The notes beneath the pieces are model-generated. The model saw nothing but the letters and a program-made list of their open reading frames with translations, had not been told where the DNA came from and made no database searches. Positions 35,827 through 48,100 of a stretch of 64,000 bases of DNA are shown here, in pieces; the first letter of the stretch is position 1; every line of letters begins with the position of its first letter. The position numbers were made by a program, and so were the translations under genes. The stretch comes from Casuarius casuarius (lineage: Eukaryota > Chordata > Aves > Casuariiformes > Casuariidae): the NCBI GenBank assembly GCA_003342895.1, contig PTFA01000050.1, positions 454,820 through 518,819 on the forward strand, in the 5' to 3' direction.

Positions 35827-37824
35827 TTCTAGTGATGTCTAGGGAGCTCCAGGACATAACGGAAGAACCACTTCAGGAATAATGTGCCAACAGATCTCTG
35901 TTAACTGGACCCTCTCTAAAATCCATATATTAGCATTAGAGGTGCATGCACTGATACATATATTTAACAGAAGCCCATCTGTACGGAGGCTATTTAGGGA
36001 CTGATTTTTTTAAAACATTAGGTTGCAGTATTTGCACAACATCCAGGCTCAGTTTAACTGAGCTTTCTGAGTGCTGGCATGGTGCAAATTGGGTAGGTCT
36101 GCGTGCCAGCAGCCGTCACTAGTGTAACAGCACAGCCAAATTGGGGATACATTAAGAAGCACGTTTAGTGTACATAATTATGTGTTTACAAATGAGGCAT
36201 TTTCATATTATACAGCTAGTCCTATGCAACACTGAGATGAGACTCATAAGAATAAGAAAATTTGGCTTCCTGGTATGAAACTCTGGCCAAAAACATCATT
36301 TAATCCAGACAAGGAAAAAAATCGATCAATTATACCAGTAAGTTTGAAACAGCACTATAAAAAGAAAAAGTGACATGGCATAGGTTTGTGGTTCCCAGTT
36401 AATGGAGCTAAAACCTAGCATCAGATGGTTTGTATTTTACATTATTGTCAAACAAAAATAAATCATCAAAAAACATGGCAGAATCAAGCCTAACTGGCAG
36501 GACATACCATAAAAAAAACAGCTAGTGGTTGAAGTGAAAATTAAGAAGTGCTGTTCATTCTCCCCAAAATGCCAGGGCTAACCAGAAGCAGCTCACACTT
36601 ATAGGCTTTGCATTCTTTCCCCTTTTTTCTGCAAGCAAATGCTGATACGCCACAGCTGAGTTCTGCTCCAGTGAGATTTTGCTTCTTGATATTCAGAGAT
36701 TAGCATATTAAGTACATTACGTACTGTATTTACATAACGTATTATGGCAAGTTAAAATTTTGTCGGCATTTCTATTGTAAACCCCAGTTTCAGGGCTTAG
36801 AATTGTGATTAAAGAATATCTCCAGGTGACCATCTTTACAAGGGTCTGGCCTCAGGGAAATGGGGGCTATGTATTTACTTTTAACACATATATTTCCAAA
36901 AGAAACAATCAGCTGCCAAAGACACAGCAGCTTAATCAATATATCAATACTAGAAGGGAACAAGTATTCCTCCAGTAGGAACTGATCTTTCAAATGTGAG
37001 AATTGACAGGCAGATGTTCAAATGACCTCATCATTCTTGACATTATCATCTGACCCCAAACAAAATCAGAAGATTGGCTTAAAAGTCACAGGACTTAATA
37101 GATTTAGAGATCATTACATGTTTCTTCTGCTTTTTGAAGCTATCAACTTCAAGGTTATCAAGCTTTTCTCTACCATTGCATGGGCTATACATTTACTAAT
37201 GAATAATTAAGGCATATATTGTCCTTTAATTCCAGGGGGCGGACCCACATAAATATTATGAGGGTCAGGATAAGGTCATGACAGTTGCCAACACTATATT
37301 GCACTGTATTCTAGGTTATTCTGTGTTTTTAATATCTGTCAGAAGAATAAAAGTAGCCATTTCATCAAGTGATTTCTAGACTATGAATTATCATCAATAT
37401 GTCCCTCCAGTGGCTCCCGGCATCCTGGGCCATGCATGCGGCCCTCGGCGCACAGCCCCTGCCTCTGGACGGTGGGCCTTGCCCCCTGATCTTCTCTAGT
37501 CCAGGCAGCAATGGATGATATGGTGATTCCTTAGCTTACCCAGATCTTCCAGTGGGTCCCTGCCTCATTCAAGGCCCACATCTATCTCAGCACCACTGCT
37601 GTGTCCACACCAGCAATTTTATTGCAGCAACTGAAGCAGAGCCTTGGTGTGAAGCCTTCGTGCATGATGTCCTCACATCTTTGCTATAGTTAGGATGGGG
37701 AATTAATTCAGATTTAAATAGTCACATCAAATAAACAAGTTTTACTTTAAATTGCTAGTGTAGACAAATGTATTGTTCCAGCTGCCTTGGCGCAGCATCC
37801 GCTCACCTTTTGAACACAGGACAT

Positions 37825-38070
37825 TCAGATGTGTCTCAGGATCAGATTTCCAAATGCAGTCAGGTACCTGAAAAGGCAAGAAAATGTCTAGGTGCACTTG
37901 AAAAACAATTAAAGTGACTATCTGAACTCTTCAGACACTTTAATTCTGGCATATAGGAATCTAAATCCCAGTGATTTTCAGTGAGACTCAGACTCTTAAG
38001 TGCCCATGCTGCTTTGTTGAGAATGAGTCTAAAGGCCAGATTTTAAAAGCCATTTAGAGTCTTTACTCTC
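37825..38070. mobile_element. Decayed palindromic DNA-element cluster
   Basis: The stretch contains gatcagatttccaaatgcag, aatctaaatcccagtgattt, gactcttaagtgccca and aggccagattttaaaagcc. Each resembles a block of the '...aaatcccattgattttcaatggga...' sauropsid MITE group. A strong hairpin at 37907-37945 sits inside it. Probably one element inserted near or into another. Confidence 0.5.
37907..37945. repeat. Two-step perfect hairpin
   Basis: aattaaagtg (37907-37916) pairs exactly with cactttaatt (37936-37945). Inside, after a 4-nt bulge, tctgaa (37921-37926) pairs exactly with ttcaga (37930-37935) around a 3-nt loop. That makes 16 base pairs in 39 nt. Confidence 0.9.
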
Positions 38071-39830
38071 ATCTGGCCCTAAGCCACTGAGAAGCTTTAA
38101 AACTTTCACCCACTCCCTCTTCTAACTAGAATGGAGAAGTCGAGAGGACAGTAACATATTTGACACAGAACGAAAAATCAGATCATGCTCAAACGGGACA
38201 GGACTCGAGAGGAACACGGGAGCCGCCTCGCGCTGCAGGCCTGCTTCCCATAAATCTTGTATGTCTCTGCATTGTCACTCAGAAAAAAACAGTAAATGAA
38301 GTCTTTATTCATAACTTTTCTACAAAAAGTTATTTCTTAAGAATATAAATAATACCTCTCTGCTTGTAAAACCTTACATCAAAACAGGTTTTGTTTGGAA
38401 GAAAAGGTTCTTTGGCTGATGTCACATACCAGATTTCTGTCATGAGGAAATGTTTATGCATAAATTATAAAGCTCTGAAAATAGGTGGTTATAGCAGGAA
38501 TGCAAACACATACAGACCATTAACTGTAATGGCAGATTGGGGCAGTGTTGACACATACACACACATATCATATTTATTGACAAGTTACAGCATTTACCAA
38601 TTTCTGAAGTTCTGAAGTTGGAAAGTCTGTACCATATGTGGAGCCAAAGGCTAAGGGCAATATTTCACCACTGAGGTAACTTTCTTAACCCATGAATTTA
38701 CCTGGCAGTAGATCATCTTAAATATATCATGTGGCAAGTTTACATCAATGAGCAGTTCTTTCAATCCCCAAGATTACCATAAATTATATACATTGCACTA
38801 CGCACAGTGAGGTAAAAATCTTTAAGACACTGAAGCACCTCACCTTGCTAAAGTAAACACCTGTCCTGTTTTGATTAACATAAAAGTGATCCAACCAATT
38901 CAGAGAAAACTTGGCTGTTCTCCACTCAAACAAACACTTATGAAACTTCAGTTAGTTTATCCTTCCAACATGTTATGGAAATATTAGTATTTGCCCCTAT
39001 GAAAAATACTTTTTTTGGCATCTTTATTTCCCATCCCTATCCTAGGATAAACCCTGGCAGCTGATGGTATTCAGCAGCATTTCCATATGTTCCCTTAGAA
39101 ATGCAATCCTAAAATATGGCTGTTGTTGGCATATTTACTAATTAGCACAGGATTGCTCAAATATATTTCATTTCTCCCTCCAGGGAGAATCCCTCTGAAG
39201 CGTTCTTATCTGATGCATCAGGATCTCCTACTAACCACTTACCCGTTCTCACGGTTTCTGATGTAATGGTTAACACAAGGAATCAAACAACTGTCCTAGG
39301 GAGCAAAGTCAAACTGTTCAAACTGTATCTTCGATTATTATTTTTCCAGAAAACCAATGCAAACAGCACTCATAGAGTTAATATTTGAATGCCTTTTCTA
39401 ATAAAACCAGCTTCCAGTTTTTCAGTCTTTTGTGCAAGTTTAATAAAATAAATTTTGAATATCAATGGAGTACATTCTATTTTTCTTGGCATGTCTGTGC
39501 CTTGCTATGTCCTTCTATTGCAGGAGTCATGCCATAGGGAGAGCACTTTTCCACAGTCCATTGAAGTTGTGCCATAAGGGCTGGAGATGATTTGCTAAAA
39601 TGCTCCAAAGGTATTCAAATTTCTTTAAAGAAGAAATTCAATTTATGTGCATTTATATTGCAGTGTCTGTCAGGAAGAAAGGTTATAATCACCAGCATAT
39701 TTTAGATTTACATTTTCTTCTATACATGAGGTAATGGTATTAGAGGTAAACTATGAGGTTTAAAGTTGAATTCGATGTATGGTACTATTTTCATTGCTGC
39801 TAAAAGCATGTTTTTGAAGTTCTTGAGGAA

Positions 39831-39850
39831 AGCATATGTTAGCATATGTT
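39831..39850. repeat. Tandem agcatatgtt (two copies)
   Basis: Exact 10-base tandem duplication; replication slippage is the likely origin. Confidence 0.95.
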
Positions 39851-40676
39851 ACTGAAATATCAAGAACAGGATGCTGGGTGGCTTAGAGGATAAACCATTT
39901 GTCTTTCTTCTCTGCATTCTCATATAAAGTATGGCTGGATATCAGGAGCGAAATGAATAGAAGATTTGCAGCTCACAAATGAGTTCTCATGATAAAGTTG
40001 CACGACAGTTTTGTTTAGTAGAGCTATCAGTTAGGCCCATTTCTGAATTAACATGTGAGCAAATGTGCCTTTAGTTATGATACCACTGAGGAAGGGAAAA
40101 AAAAGGGCTTTCAAATTTTGCGATACTGCTTACGTAACCCTCAGAAGAACAAATATTCATGAAAAATTAAAAGGAAACCCTATCTCAGCCACATTGCTGT
40201 GGGAAGCTCTTTGCCTCATTTTTCTCTGAAAATTTACTTCATTTAAATTTCCTGTGACTATATTAAATATTTAGATGTTGATATTTTCTCAGAATAGAAA
40301 ACATTATCACAGTTCTTATCGAGTTCGAATCCTTTTAAGTTTATGTTAAAGTTATCTGATAATTAAATGGACACTCTTATCTCATTTAGGTCCCCACTAA
40401 TTATAGCCAAAATACTTCAATGGGACATACTGCAACTGATTCTGGAACTGTAGCCAAATGTCCTCTTTTAAATAAACACTCAGAGTTGGTTTGTAGAGTT
40501 GTTTTATATTTTTACTGCTCCCCCTCCAATCTCTGTCAATAAGGAGGCATCAAAGCTATTAGGATGGTTTTTGCACAGCAAGTTAATTGTATTTTAAGCC
40601 TACTTCCAAATGAATTCCCTATAGCTATTCAGCTTTGTAAACAGTCATTTAAGCAGTGTTCTTTGGGGAAGCATGT

Positions 40677-40708
40677 GCACACACACACACACGCACACAC
40701 ACACACAC
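40677..40708. repeat. (CA)n microsatellite
   Basis: About 15 dinucleotide units with one CG interruption. Confidence 0.95.
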
Positions 40709-43117
40709 TCTATTTGCTCCATAAATTTCTGTAGACCAAAATCCTGTTTTGTTTCTTACAGAGTGTTTACTTTTAATACTCTATAACTAGATACTGGGCC
40801 AGATATGACAACAACTGAAGTTTGTTGAGCCCTGCCTGGCCCTAGATAGGACTGGGCTTCAGCCCCATGCTCACATTCATGAGTTCAAGTCCTTGCACAT
40901 GACTTTGCTGTGAGTGTGGAGTATCAAGATGCAGAAATACTTGGGGACAAAAAAGAGAAATCTTAAGAGTGGGTAGAAAGACACTAAGAAACCATCAAAT
41001 CTGATGTGAAATACTGCTATAAAATGTAATACATTAGGGTGCCCTTTTTTGATCTCTTTGAGGAAACATTTGTATGACATGCACATGTATGTCCATTGTA
41101 CGTGCACACACACATACACACACCAAGCATTTCCCCTTGTGAAACAAGGACATTTCACAGGCAGGGCATGAAACAGCAGAGATGAGTATCACACGGTGGC
41201 CGTGCATCGACGCAGTGCTAAGAGCCAGGTCCCCAGAGCAGAACGTGGAGCCGTCACCATGTGGCTGCTCCATAAGGCCCAACGTTGCAGCCGCAGACGG
41301 GGAAGCCACTGCAAGCTCATCAGCTGGAGACCAGTGATCATCGAGAGCCCGTCTGTCTGTAGGGGCAACCATCCAGGACATCCTGGCACTCTCCTGGGTG
41401 AAAATTTCTCCTAATGGTGATGTAAGTAGTATGTAACAAGACTATTATTGAAGGAGATCAAAGGAAAAATATATTTAGGGGGTACTTTGTATATTGGACC
41501 ATGCCACAAGAAATTAGTACAAAACAGAAAACTAAAGCAAGTGAAATTAGTAGAACTACCTCTAAGCCAGGATAGGAAACATAAGCATGTTTCTCCCATC
41601 ACTTCGTAAAGTCTGAGCTTTGAATACCTCTTGGTGTGCTGAGTTTTGGAGGGGGGTGTTGTGAACACTTTGCATTCTGTCCATTTTTAAATGTAAGTAA
41701 TAACTCAGTAATGTGTGCATTATCATTTCTTTAGGATATGAAGACTTTTTATTTCTCTTGTCCACTCCTCCTTTCTAGCTGTTTGCCAGAGTAGCTCAAA
41801 TCTGTCCTGTTTGTTTTCTGCAGTGAAACCAGCCATCATTAACAAGGCCAATAAACTGCACCTACTATTACAGACTTTTATAAAAATGAAGGATACATTT
41901 CTAAAAGTGTATGTTTATGAATCAAAGTTAAAATCAATCATCAAACTGTTACCAGATTGCTATTTACATTTTGATTCCTTCATCTGTACGACTGACGGCC
42001 ATTTGTGTAGAATCAGAAAATTAAAATCTTGTACCCAAGACTTTCCTGGGAACTCTTCCAACTTGCGCTGTCTTTTGGCAAAAATAACAGTGGCAGGAGT
42101 ATTAATACACAATAGGTAACGGCATTCTTACTATGCCTGCATTACCCTGGTGGCTTTGTGGTTTTCCCATTGTTACTAACGCTAGCTGGAAGATGTCCCC
42201 CAAGTCCAGTGCTATTCAGAATGAATCCACTCATGCATGCTCCAGTCTCCCATTTCCCCAGCACAACACCAGCGGTGGTCAAAAAGCTTCCTACGGCTCA
42301 CTTACCCTTTGCAGTGCTTAATATCTAGCCTTTTGCGAGCAGTTTGCCGAGAGCATAATTACAAAACGGATTTCCAGGAGCAGCAAAGCCGACGTAAGAA
42401 GGTCCCTGCTCCACCTGGCAGAGCCCTGCCAGCCCGGGCAATGGCTCGTCTGCACAGCACCTCCATACGCGGCGCTGAGGCCAAAGCTGCATCACTGGAA
42501 TGATTCAAATTAAAAAAAGAAAAAAAAGCATTTTGCCACTACAGAAAACACACTGTGACCTATACGTAAAACCTGCTGACACCCTGCATGTCCTGGTAGC
42601 ATCAGCAGGGGGGATGCCACCCCGGGCGATCAGTGATGACCGGGTTTTCTTAAGGGATCTGCAAGAAGGGGACTGAGTTAGCACAAACAGGCAGGAGATG
42701 GGAAGAGGCAAATTTATTAATGCACCCCGGTGTAAAGGGAAGCTGAAGCAGGAGGGAGAGGAAGTGTCAAATAACAACACAAGAGGAAAAACAAAACACA
42801 AAGAAAGAAAGGCAAGATGAGCATGGAGGAAAGGAAAGGACAGCACATACAGTACCAGATGAGAATAGAAGTCATTTACAAGAACTCTGCTGATCCTTGA
42901 ATTTGATTCAGTTTTGAATAAAATCAGACTGTTTTGATTCTCACACTCATTGTAGTCACCTGTAATAATAGTAAAGACAACCACTACTTCCATGTTCTAG
43001 CTGGAACTGCTCTTTTATCTAGTACTAAAGAATGAATACAAAAATCCCCTATTAGGTGATTCTCTGCATTACTTCCTACGCATTGGCTATAACGAGCTCC
43101 TTTAAGACTGCTAAAAA

Positions 43118-43160
43118 TTAGGCCTGATTTTCAGCTGCTAAGTGCAGAGATGCTCCTGAA
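43118..43160. mobile_element. MITE-like terminus fragment
   Basis: aggcctgattttcagctgct resembles the 'aggcctgattttcagaggtgctgagca' terminus of a common sauropsid palindromic repeat. A single arm only. Confidence 0.4.
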
Positions 43161-43359
43161 ACACAAGAAAGTAAAGAGGGGAGTGAGGGGCCCTGGTGCT
43201 ACAGCTGGCTGGGAATTTTCCAGTGAAGTGTTTTTCGTGGGAAAACAGCCATTGGTAGAAAAAGAAACATTCTGCGGAAGCGTACAGGTTTCAAGCATTT
43301 CCGATGTCTCTGCCGGAGTGCAGGTACGATTCCAGGCTTTGCCAGTGCACCAGGAGAGC

Positions 43360-43520
43360 TGCTGAGGAGCCCGACCTTCCCAGGGCCTCTGTGCACCATG
43401 CGGCCGCCCCGGGGCCGGTGCTGGTGCCGCGGCCGCCCCTGCCCCGCGCACGGCACGGGAGCCCGCCGGAGCCGGGAGCCCTCCGAGAGCGCGCTGTGAA
43501 AGCAGGGTCGCGGAGGAGTC
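43360..43520. other. Isolated CpG-rich island
   Basis: atgcggccgccccggggccg and gcacggcacgggagcccgcc are flanked by AT-rich sequence. Weak overlapping frames only. Confidence 0.65.
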
Positions 43521-44327
43521 CCATTCGTTTTGGAAAACTTGTGCTGCTCTTATTTTTCCAGATTTATTTCTAACAGGAAACATCAAAATGTCTACATTTA
43601 ACTCCACGGAGAAATAAAACCCTTAGCATGCTCTTGTTTCCTCCAGCTGTAGCTACCGAGAAAGACAACCCTGAGGCGATGAGCCGCAGCGCTGGGAGAG
43701 GAAGTCCGCGGAGGCTCAGCAGGCCTGTAAAGGCCTGGCCTGCATTCAGAGTTCTGGGGGGTTTGTTCCATTTTTACAGTTTTCCTATTCCAGTCTTTTG
43801 AGCTTTTTCACCTGATTAGACCAGTATGTGTTCAGTCAAACAGACACGCAGATGCCGTACGCCGTTACAGCTCACCCCAGGACAGCTCTACCTCTCTCGC
43901 CCTCACTGGGGTGCCGGGTCCGTACTGGCACACCCGTGTTTGAGAGGCTCAGGACCCTCCGTGCCCTCCCGTGGTGCGCTGCTGGCGCTGGTCACGCGCC
44001 AGGTACCGCAGGCCAAGTCCCTGCTGATGGCCCGGCTCCGCAGCCAGGCCCCAGGAACTGCACAAGAAATGGAGAGCTGTGCCGGGAGCACTGAGTGCAT
44101 CAGGGAGAGGAAGGGGGGCCGGAGAGGGAACAGAGGAGTTTTCCAGGCCACCTGATGCAGAGTGGGGGGTTTCCTTGTCACTGCCAGGTCCCCAGACTTA
44201 AAGCAGCCCACTCCCAGCAGCAATGGAGAAATGCTCCTGCTTATGGGACTTAAGGGATGGATAATTTTTTCCTCACGTTTGCAAAAAATGTCATTCCGTT
44301 ACACTGGCAAAGCAAATGGTTTGAACT

Positions 44328-44343
44328 GATGATGATGATGATG
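44328..44343. repeat. (GAT)5 microsatellite
   Basis: Five perfect trinucleotide units plus one base. Confidence 0.95.
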
Positions 44344-44959
44344 CAGTGCCTATAAGGGTGCACTCTCATACTTCCACAAAGCCACATAAAAGTCAAAGGG
44401 TCTGCCCACCTCAAACCACTTACAGCACCCGCTACGCAGTCTGTAAGCTCCTCCCAAACTGAGATTCTTAGCGCTCGCTTAGAAACTGCAAGGTAAGTAA
44501 TAGCACACTGATATGCTCATCTCCTGTCCCAACCTAAAAGACATACATTCCAGTTACTTCCAAGTCTACTCAAAATGGAAAACATGGGAAAAAATTTTAG
44601 GTGCCTTGACAAATTTTCCAAAGGCAAATCAATTAAAAGAAATACACATTTGAAATTCAAAACAGCCCTAAACATTTGGGTTTGTTGAAATATGCTGCAA
44701 CCACGGTCAATTCAGTGAGTAGCACAGACACTTGTCTGCACTGCTTTTCATTGCACCCCTGGACATGGTACTTCAAAAAGCATGGTAATTTGTGAAAGTA
44801 ATTTTGTGAAAGCTTCCATACATCTCCCGTTAAGAGCAATTTGGCTAGTATCTGTTGCTAGCTGTGAGCATGCTTTTAGCTATTAGATGGATGAGTGCAG
44901 ACTAGCAGGAGAAAAAAACGGAGAGGATAAATACTTGGCAGTTCTCTAACAACTTTCAC

Positions 44960-45183
44960 TAGAGGATCGCAAAGTGATTTACAAACATCAATTAATTAAG
45001 CCTCAAAAAGCCCCAGTGAGATAGGTAAGTATCATTACTCTCATTTCACTAATGCGTAAACTGAGACACTGAGAGAGTAAGTCTTTCACCCAAGGTCACA
45101 CAGCAAGCATCTGGCAGAGCCAGCGAGAGACACCAAGAATGCTGACTTCCCTACTCCTCACCGACCAGACCATTATATCTCTC
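44960..45183 (+). mobile_element. MIR-family (amniote CORE-SINE) copy
   Basis: The plus strand follows the MIR layout nearly end to end. It has a gtgatttacaaacatc segment (the 'gcgctttacaaac' block), then gtgagataggtaagtatcatt, aaactgagacactgagag, ccaaggtcacacagcaag and ctggcagagcca, ending with the gctgacttccctactcc...ccagaccatt tail seen in sauropsid MIR copies. It is moderately diverged. The embedded ccaaggtca is an NR5A/ERR-type half-site that MIR copies carry by descent. Fragmentary older copies are expected in amniote genomes; this one is unusually complete. Confidence 0.9.
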
Positions 45184-48100
45184 GAAACAGTTTAAAGCTT
45201 CTCTTGCCCTCAATATTAGCAAATGCAATGACCTGCAAACGCAGCGACGTCTCGGATCACGTGTCGGAAGGGCTCACCACTGACAGCCCGCGCATTACTC
45301 CTGCTCCACAACAGCGATGAAGGCTCCTGACCCCTTGGGTCCCTTGGGTCTTGGTTTCGATTGCCCAGTCTGGTTTCTGTTCTCCAGTCCCAGACTGGTC
45401 ATGGAGGCAAGGACTGGTGCTAGAATGAAAAAAAACCCAGCCCATAAGGCTTCAAGCAAGACTGCTACTGACGGCTTCCTCGCTCTGGCCCTGGGATATG
45501 CTGCACAGACCGTAGCATGAAATCATTCAGTCACAACCAAAAATATCACTTGCTGTTTAATGTGGCTCAGACTAGGAAGTCTATTGGTGGTCACAGACAA
45601 TGCTTTCCAGGCATGGCAGAACATACAGATGAATACCATGGCCTCACACGGTACAGAATAAAAGCCAAAAGCGTCATGTTGGTAGCACTTTAACACCATA
45701 CAGTTGGAAAGCAGCACATGTTTCTGTTTTAAACCAGCATTTTCTTTTTAAACTTTTGATGCCTAGGATTACTACTGAATACATTACCAGAGATCCGTTT
45801 ACAAGGATTTAGGGCATTGTTTAAAAATATGGAAATAGTGTTTAAAATATATATTTGCCATATATCATATATGCTCAATGTTGCAGCTTCAGAACACAAT
45901 GTATAGCATATTTTAAAAAACACCTGACCCCAATATGTTGATTGATACCAGCAGAAAGAAACTCCCAGCAAACAGATCTGAATGTATCTGTTTATATACA
46001 TACATATATATATTTATATATGTATATAAGCAACAGTGAACCCTCACAGGCAAACAGACAGAAAATAGACAAGCTTTGCACTGTTGCCCAACAACCATCA
46101 CATTTGGATGGACCAGTGGGAGAAATGAATGCCAAAACCTCTGAACTATACTCATTCATACAGAAGTGCTCTGCCTGGTAATAAAGTTAACTGGTTGGCT
46201 GCTGAGATCTGGCAGGCTACTACAGAAGGAAAGGAGAGCCACGTAGCTACCTGCTGGATGGTCACATCACCAGGGAACAGTTCACTGTCTACTGCCCATA
46301 GATACCACAGAAAGGCCCACACTGCCCATTTAGCTATTTAAAATGAAAAATGCAGTCAGTCAAGGAAAGGAAAATACTTGCCTTTTGCCTATCATGCTTT
46401 CATGCGGAGAGACCCCTAAGGTCCAGCAGAGGAAAGGGTATCTTCTTTCACATGGATCCATCATTACACTCAGATTCTCCTGCTGCAAAGAGTGGTTCCT
46501 TTTTTGAATGTGGAGAATCAGATAATGCACCCCAAGATTTCGCTGCTGGGGACGGCCCCTCCTGGGGCTGCATTACCTGGGGGGATGGCTGGGAGCTAAA
46601 CGGAGAGGGCTGCAGGAGTTCCCTTCTCCCAGACCTTCTGCGCAGCGAGACCCTGCGGGACGGTGGGACGCAGGACCTTCCTGCCTGCTCTAGGGGCTCC
46701 GCTGTCCCCACATCCCCAACTCTTGCAACAGCCTCATGATTTAATCTTAATCTATTCGGTACTTACAATTACAGTGAAAACTAATCAAAACCAATTCTCA
46801 GTTACCCACAAGCGAACTATCAGGTTGTAGCTTAACCATTTTCTTCACTAATCCACGGGTCGGCTGGGGGCTGGGGAGTGCAGCTCCCCAGCTTTCACAC
46901 TGCTCTCGACAGAAATCCTTCTACAGGCAAAGGTACAAAACCTGTCCTTAGAGTCTAATTTACACAGGTTTTATAATACAGGAGGTTTTGCTTTGTATTT
47001 GCCTTGCCCCACGCCTGCCCTGGCTCACAGCTGACCGAGAGGACACAGAGGGACAGAAGGAAGCAGACGTTTGCACTCTACACACCCTCGTTTCCAGTCC
47101 TTAGGACCAACAGCAGTAACCTAGCTGCAAAACCACTCCGCTAGGCTGGCACAGATGTAAAAACCAGAAACATAAGAAACAGCTACAATGCAGATGGACT
47201 AGACACAAGATGTTTGTTATTTTTACATGTATCCATTTATGTTTAAAGTAAATCCAAATATTAGGAAAGCTGTTGCTTTTTTAAAGCAATTGGCTGAAGC
47301 ACTTAGGTGTAAAAAAGGATCTATGGGGTATGCTTAGCTATTGCAAATGATTTTGTTTTCTCTCAAAGAAAGAAAAATCAATTTAAATTATTTATTCAAC
47401 ATTTCATATTAAATCATACAATAAAACTCCATTCCTACATAGAAATTGGATTTATTGCATACAGATGTGCGAAAAGCAAAACATCTGCACATGAAAAATC
47501 ATCAAGAGCATGATATTTTGTCTACTTTATGCAGATAAAGCAACTCACTAATTGCTTTCTGAAGAATTCAGGTCAGAAATCTAATGCGCAAAATATTTAT
47601 GGGTTAAAACGAAATGCAGCAATTACAGAATCCTGTATCATTTCCATTTGTACGTAATACATTGGGTGTACGCACATGCCATCAGCCCTCAAGTAATGCT
47701 TCGTAGACTGATAAAGTCTGACTCAAACAATATGCCACAACAGGCATCTGACAACACAAAACACACCTAATGCAAACTTGTAAAGTCTTAGAAAAGAATT
47801 CGAGATTTTCAGCCAGTTAATGATTCGAGCAGTGGCCCTTCTTACTGCTACTGAAACTAAATACTCCAGGAAATCTTTTGTCTTTGTATATCAAAATCAG
47901 GGATCACTATTTTGTGGCTCTTTCCAAACTAGATGAAACTGAGTGGAACGTTTTACCCCTTCCTAACTGGCTGCAATTAGGAGCTGGACACTACTGAACG
48001 GGACTCTGGGACCATTTTCTCCCCAGTCCAATGTGTCTTGCAGCGCTCTGAGCGCAAGTGTAAGCCAACAACCTAAGCAAACAAGTCTGTTTGTTTATTA

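Larger units (their letters stand above)
35830..43117. other. Non-coding AT-rich desert
   Basis: Apart from the MITE cluster at 37825, the slippage repeat at 39831 and the CA repeat at 40677, I see unique sequence. The 38640-40340 portion has the even, repeat-free texture of conserved non-coding DNA, including ctaattag at about 39139. Confidence 0.5.

Noticed and set aside
40322..40332. tRNA B-box-like agttcgaatcc
   Set aside because: No cloverleaf can be formed from the AT-rich upstream sequence.
42505..42993. 162-codon minus-strand open frame
   Set aside because: No recognisable domain. The apparent signal-like hydrophobic run comes from T-rich sequence, and there is no splice or promoter context.
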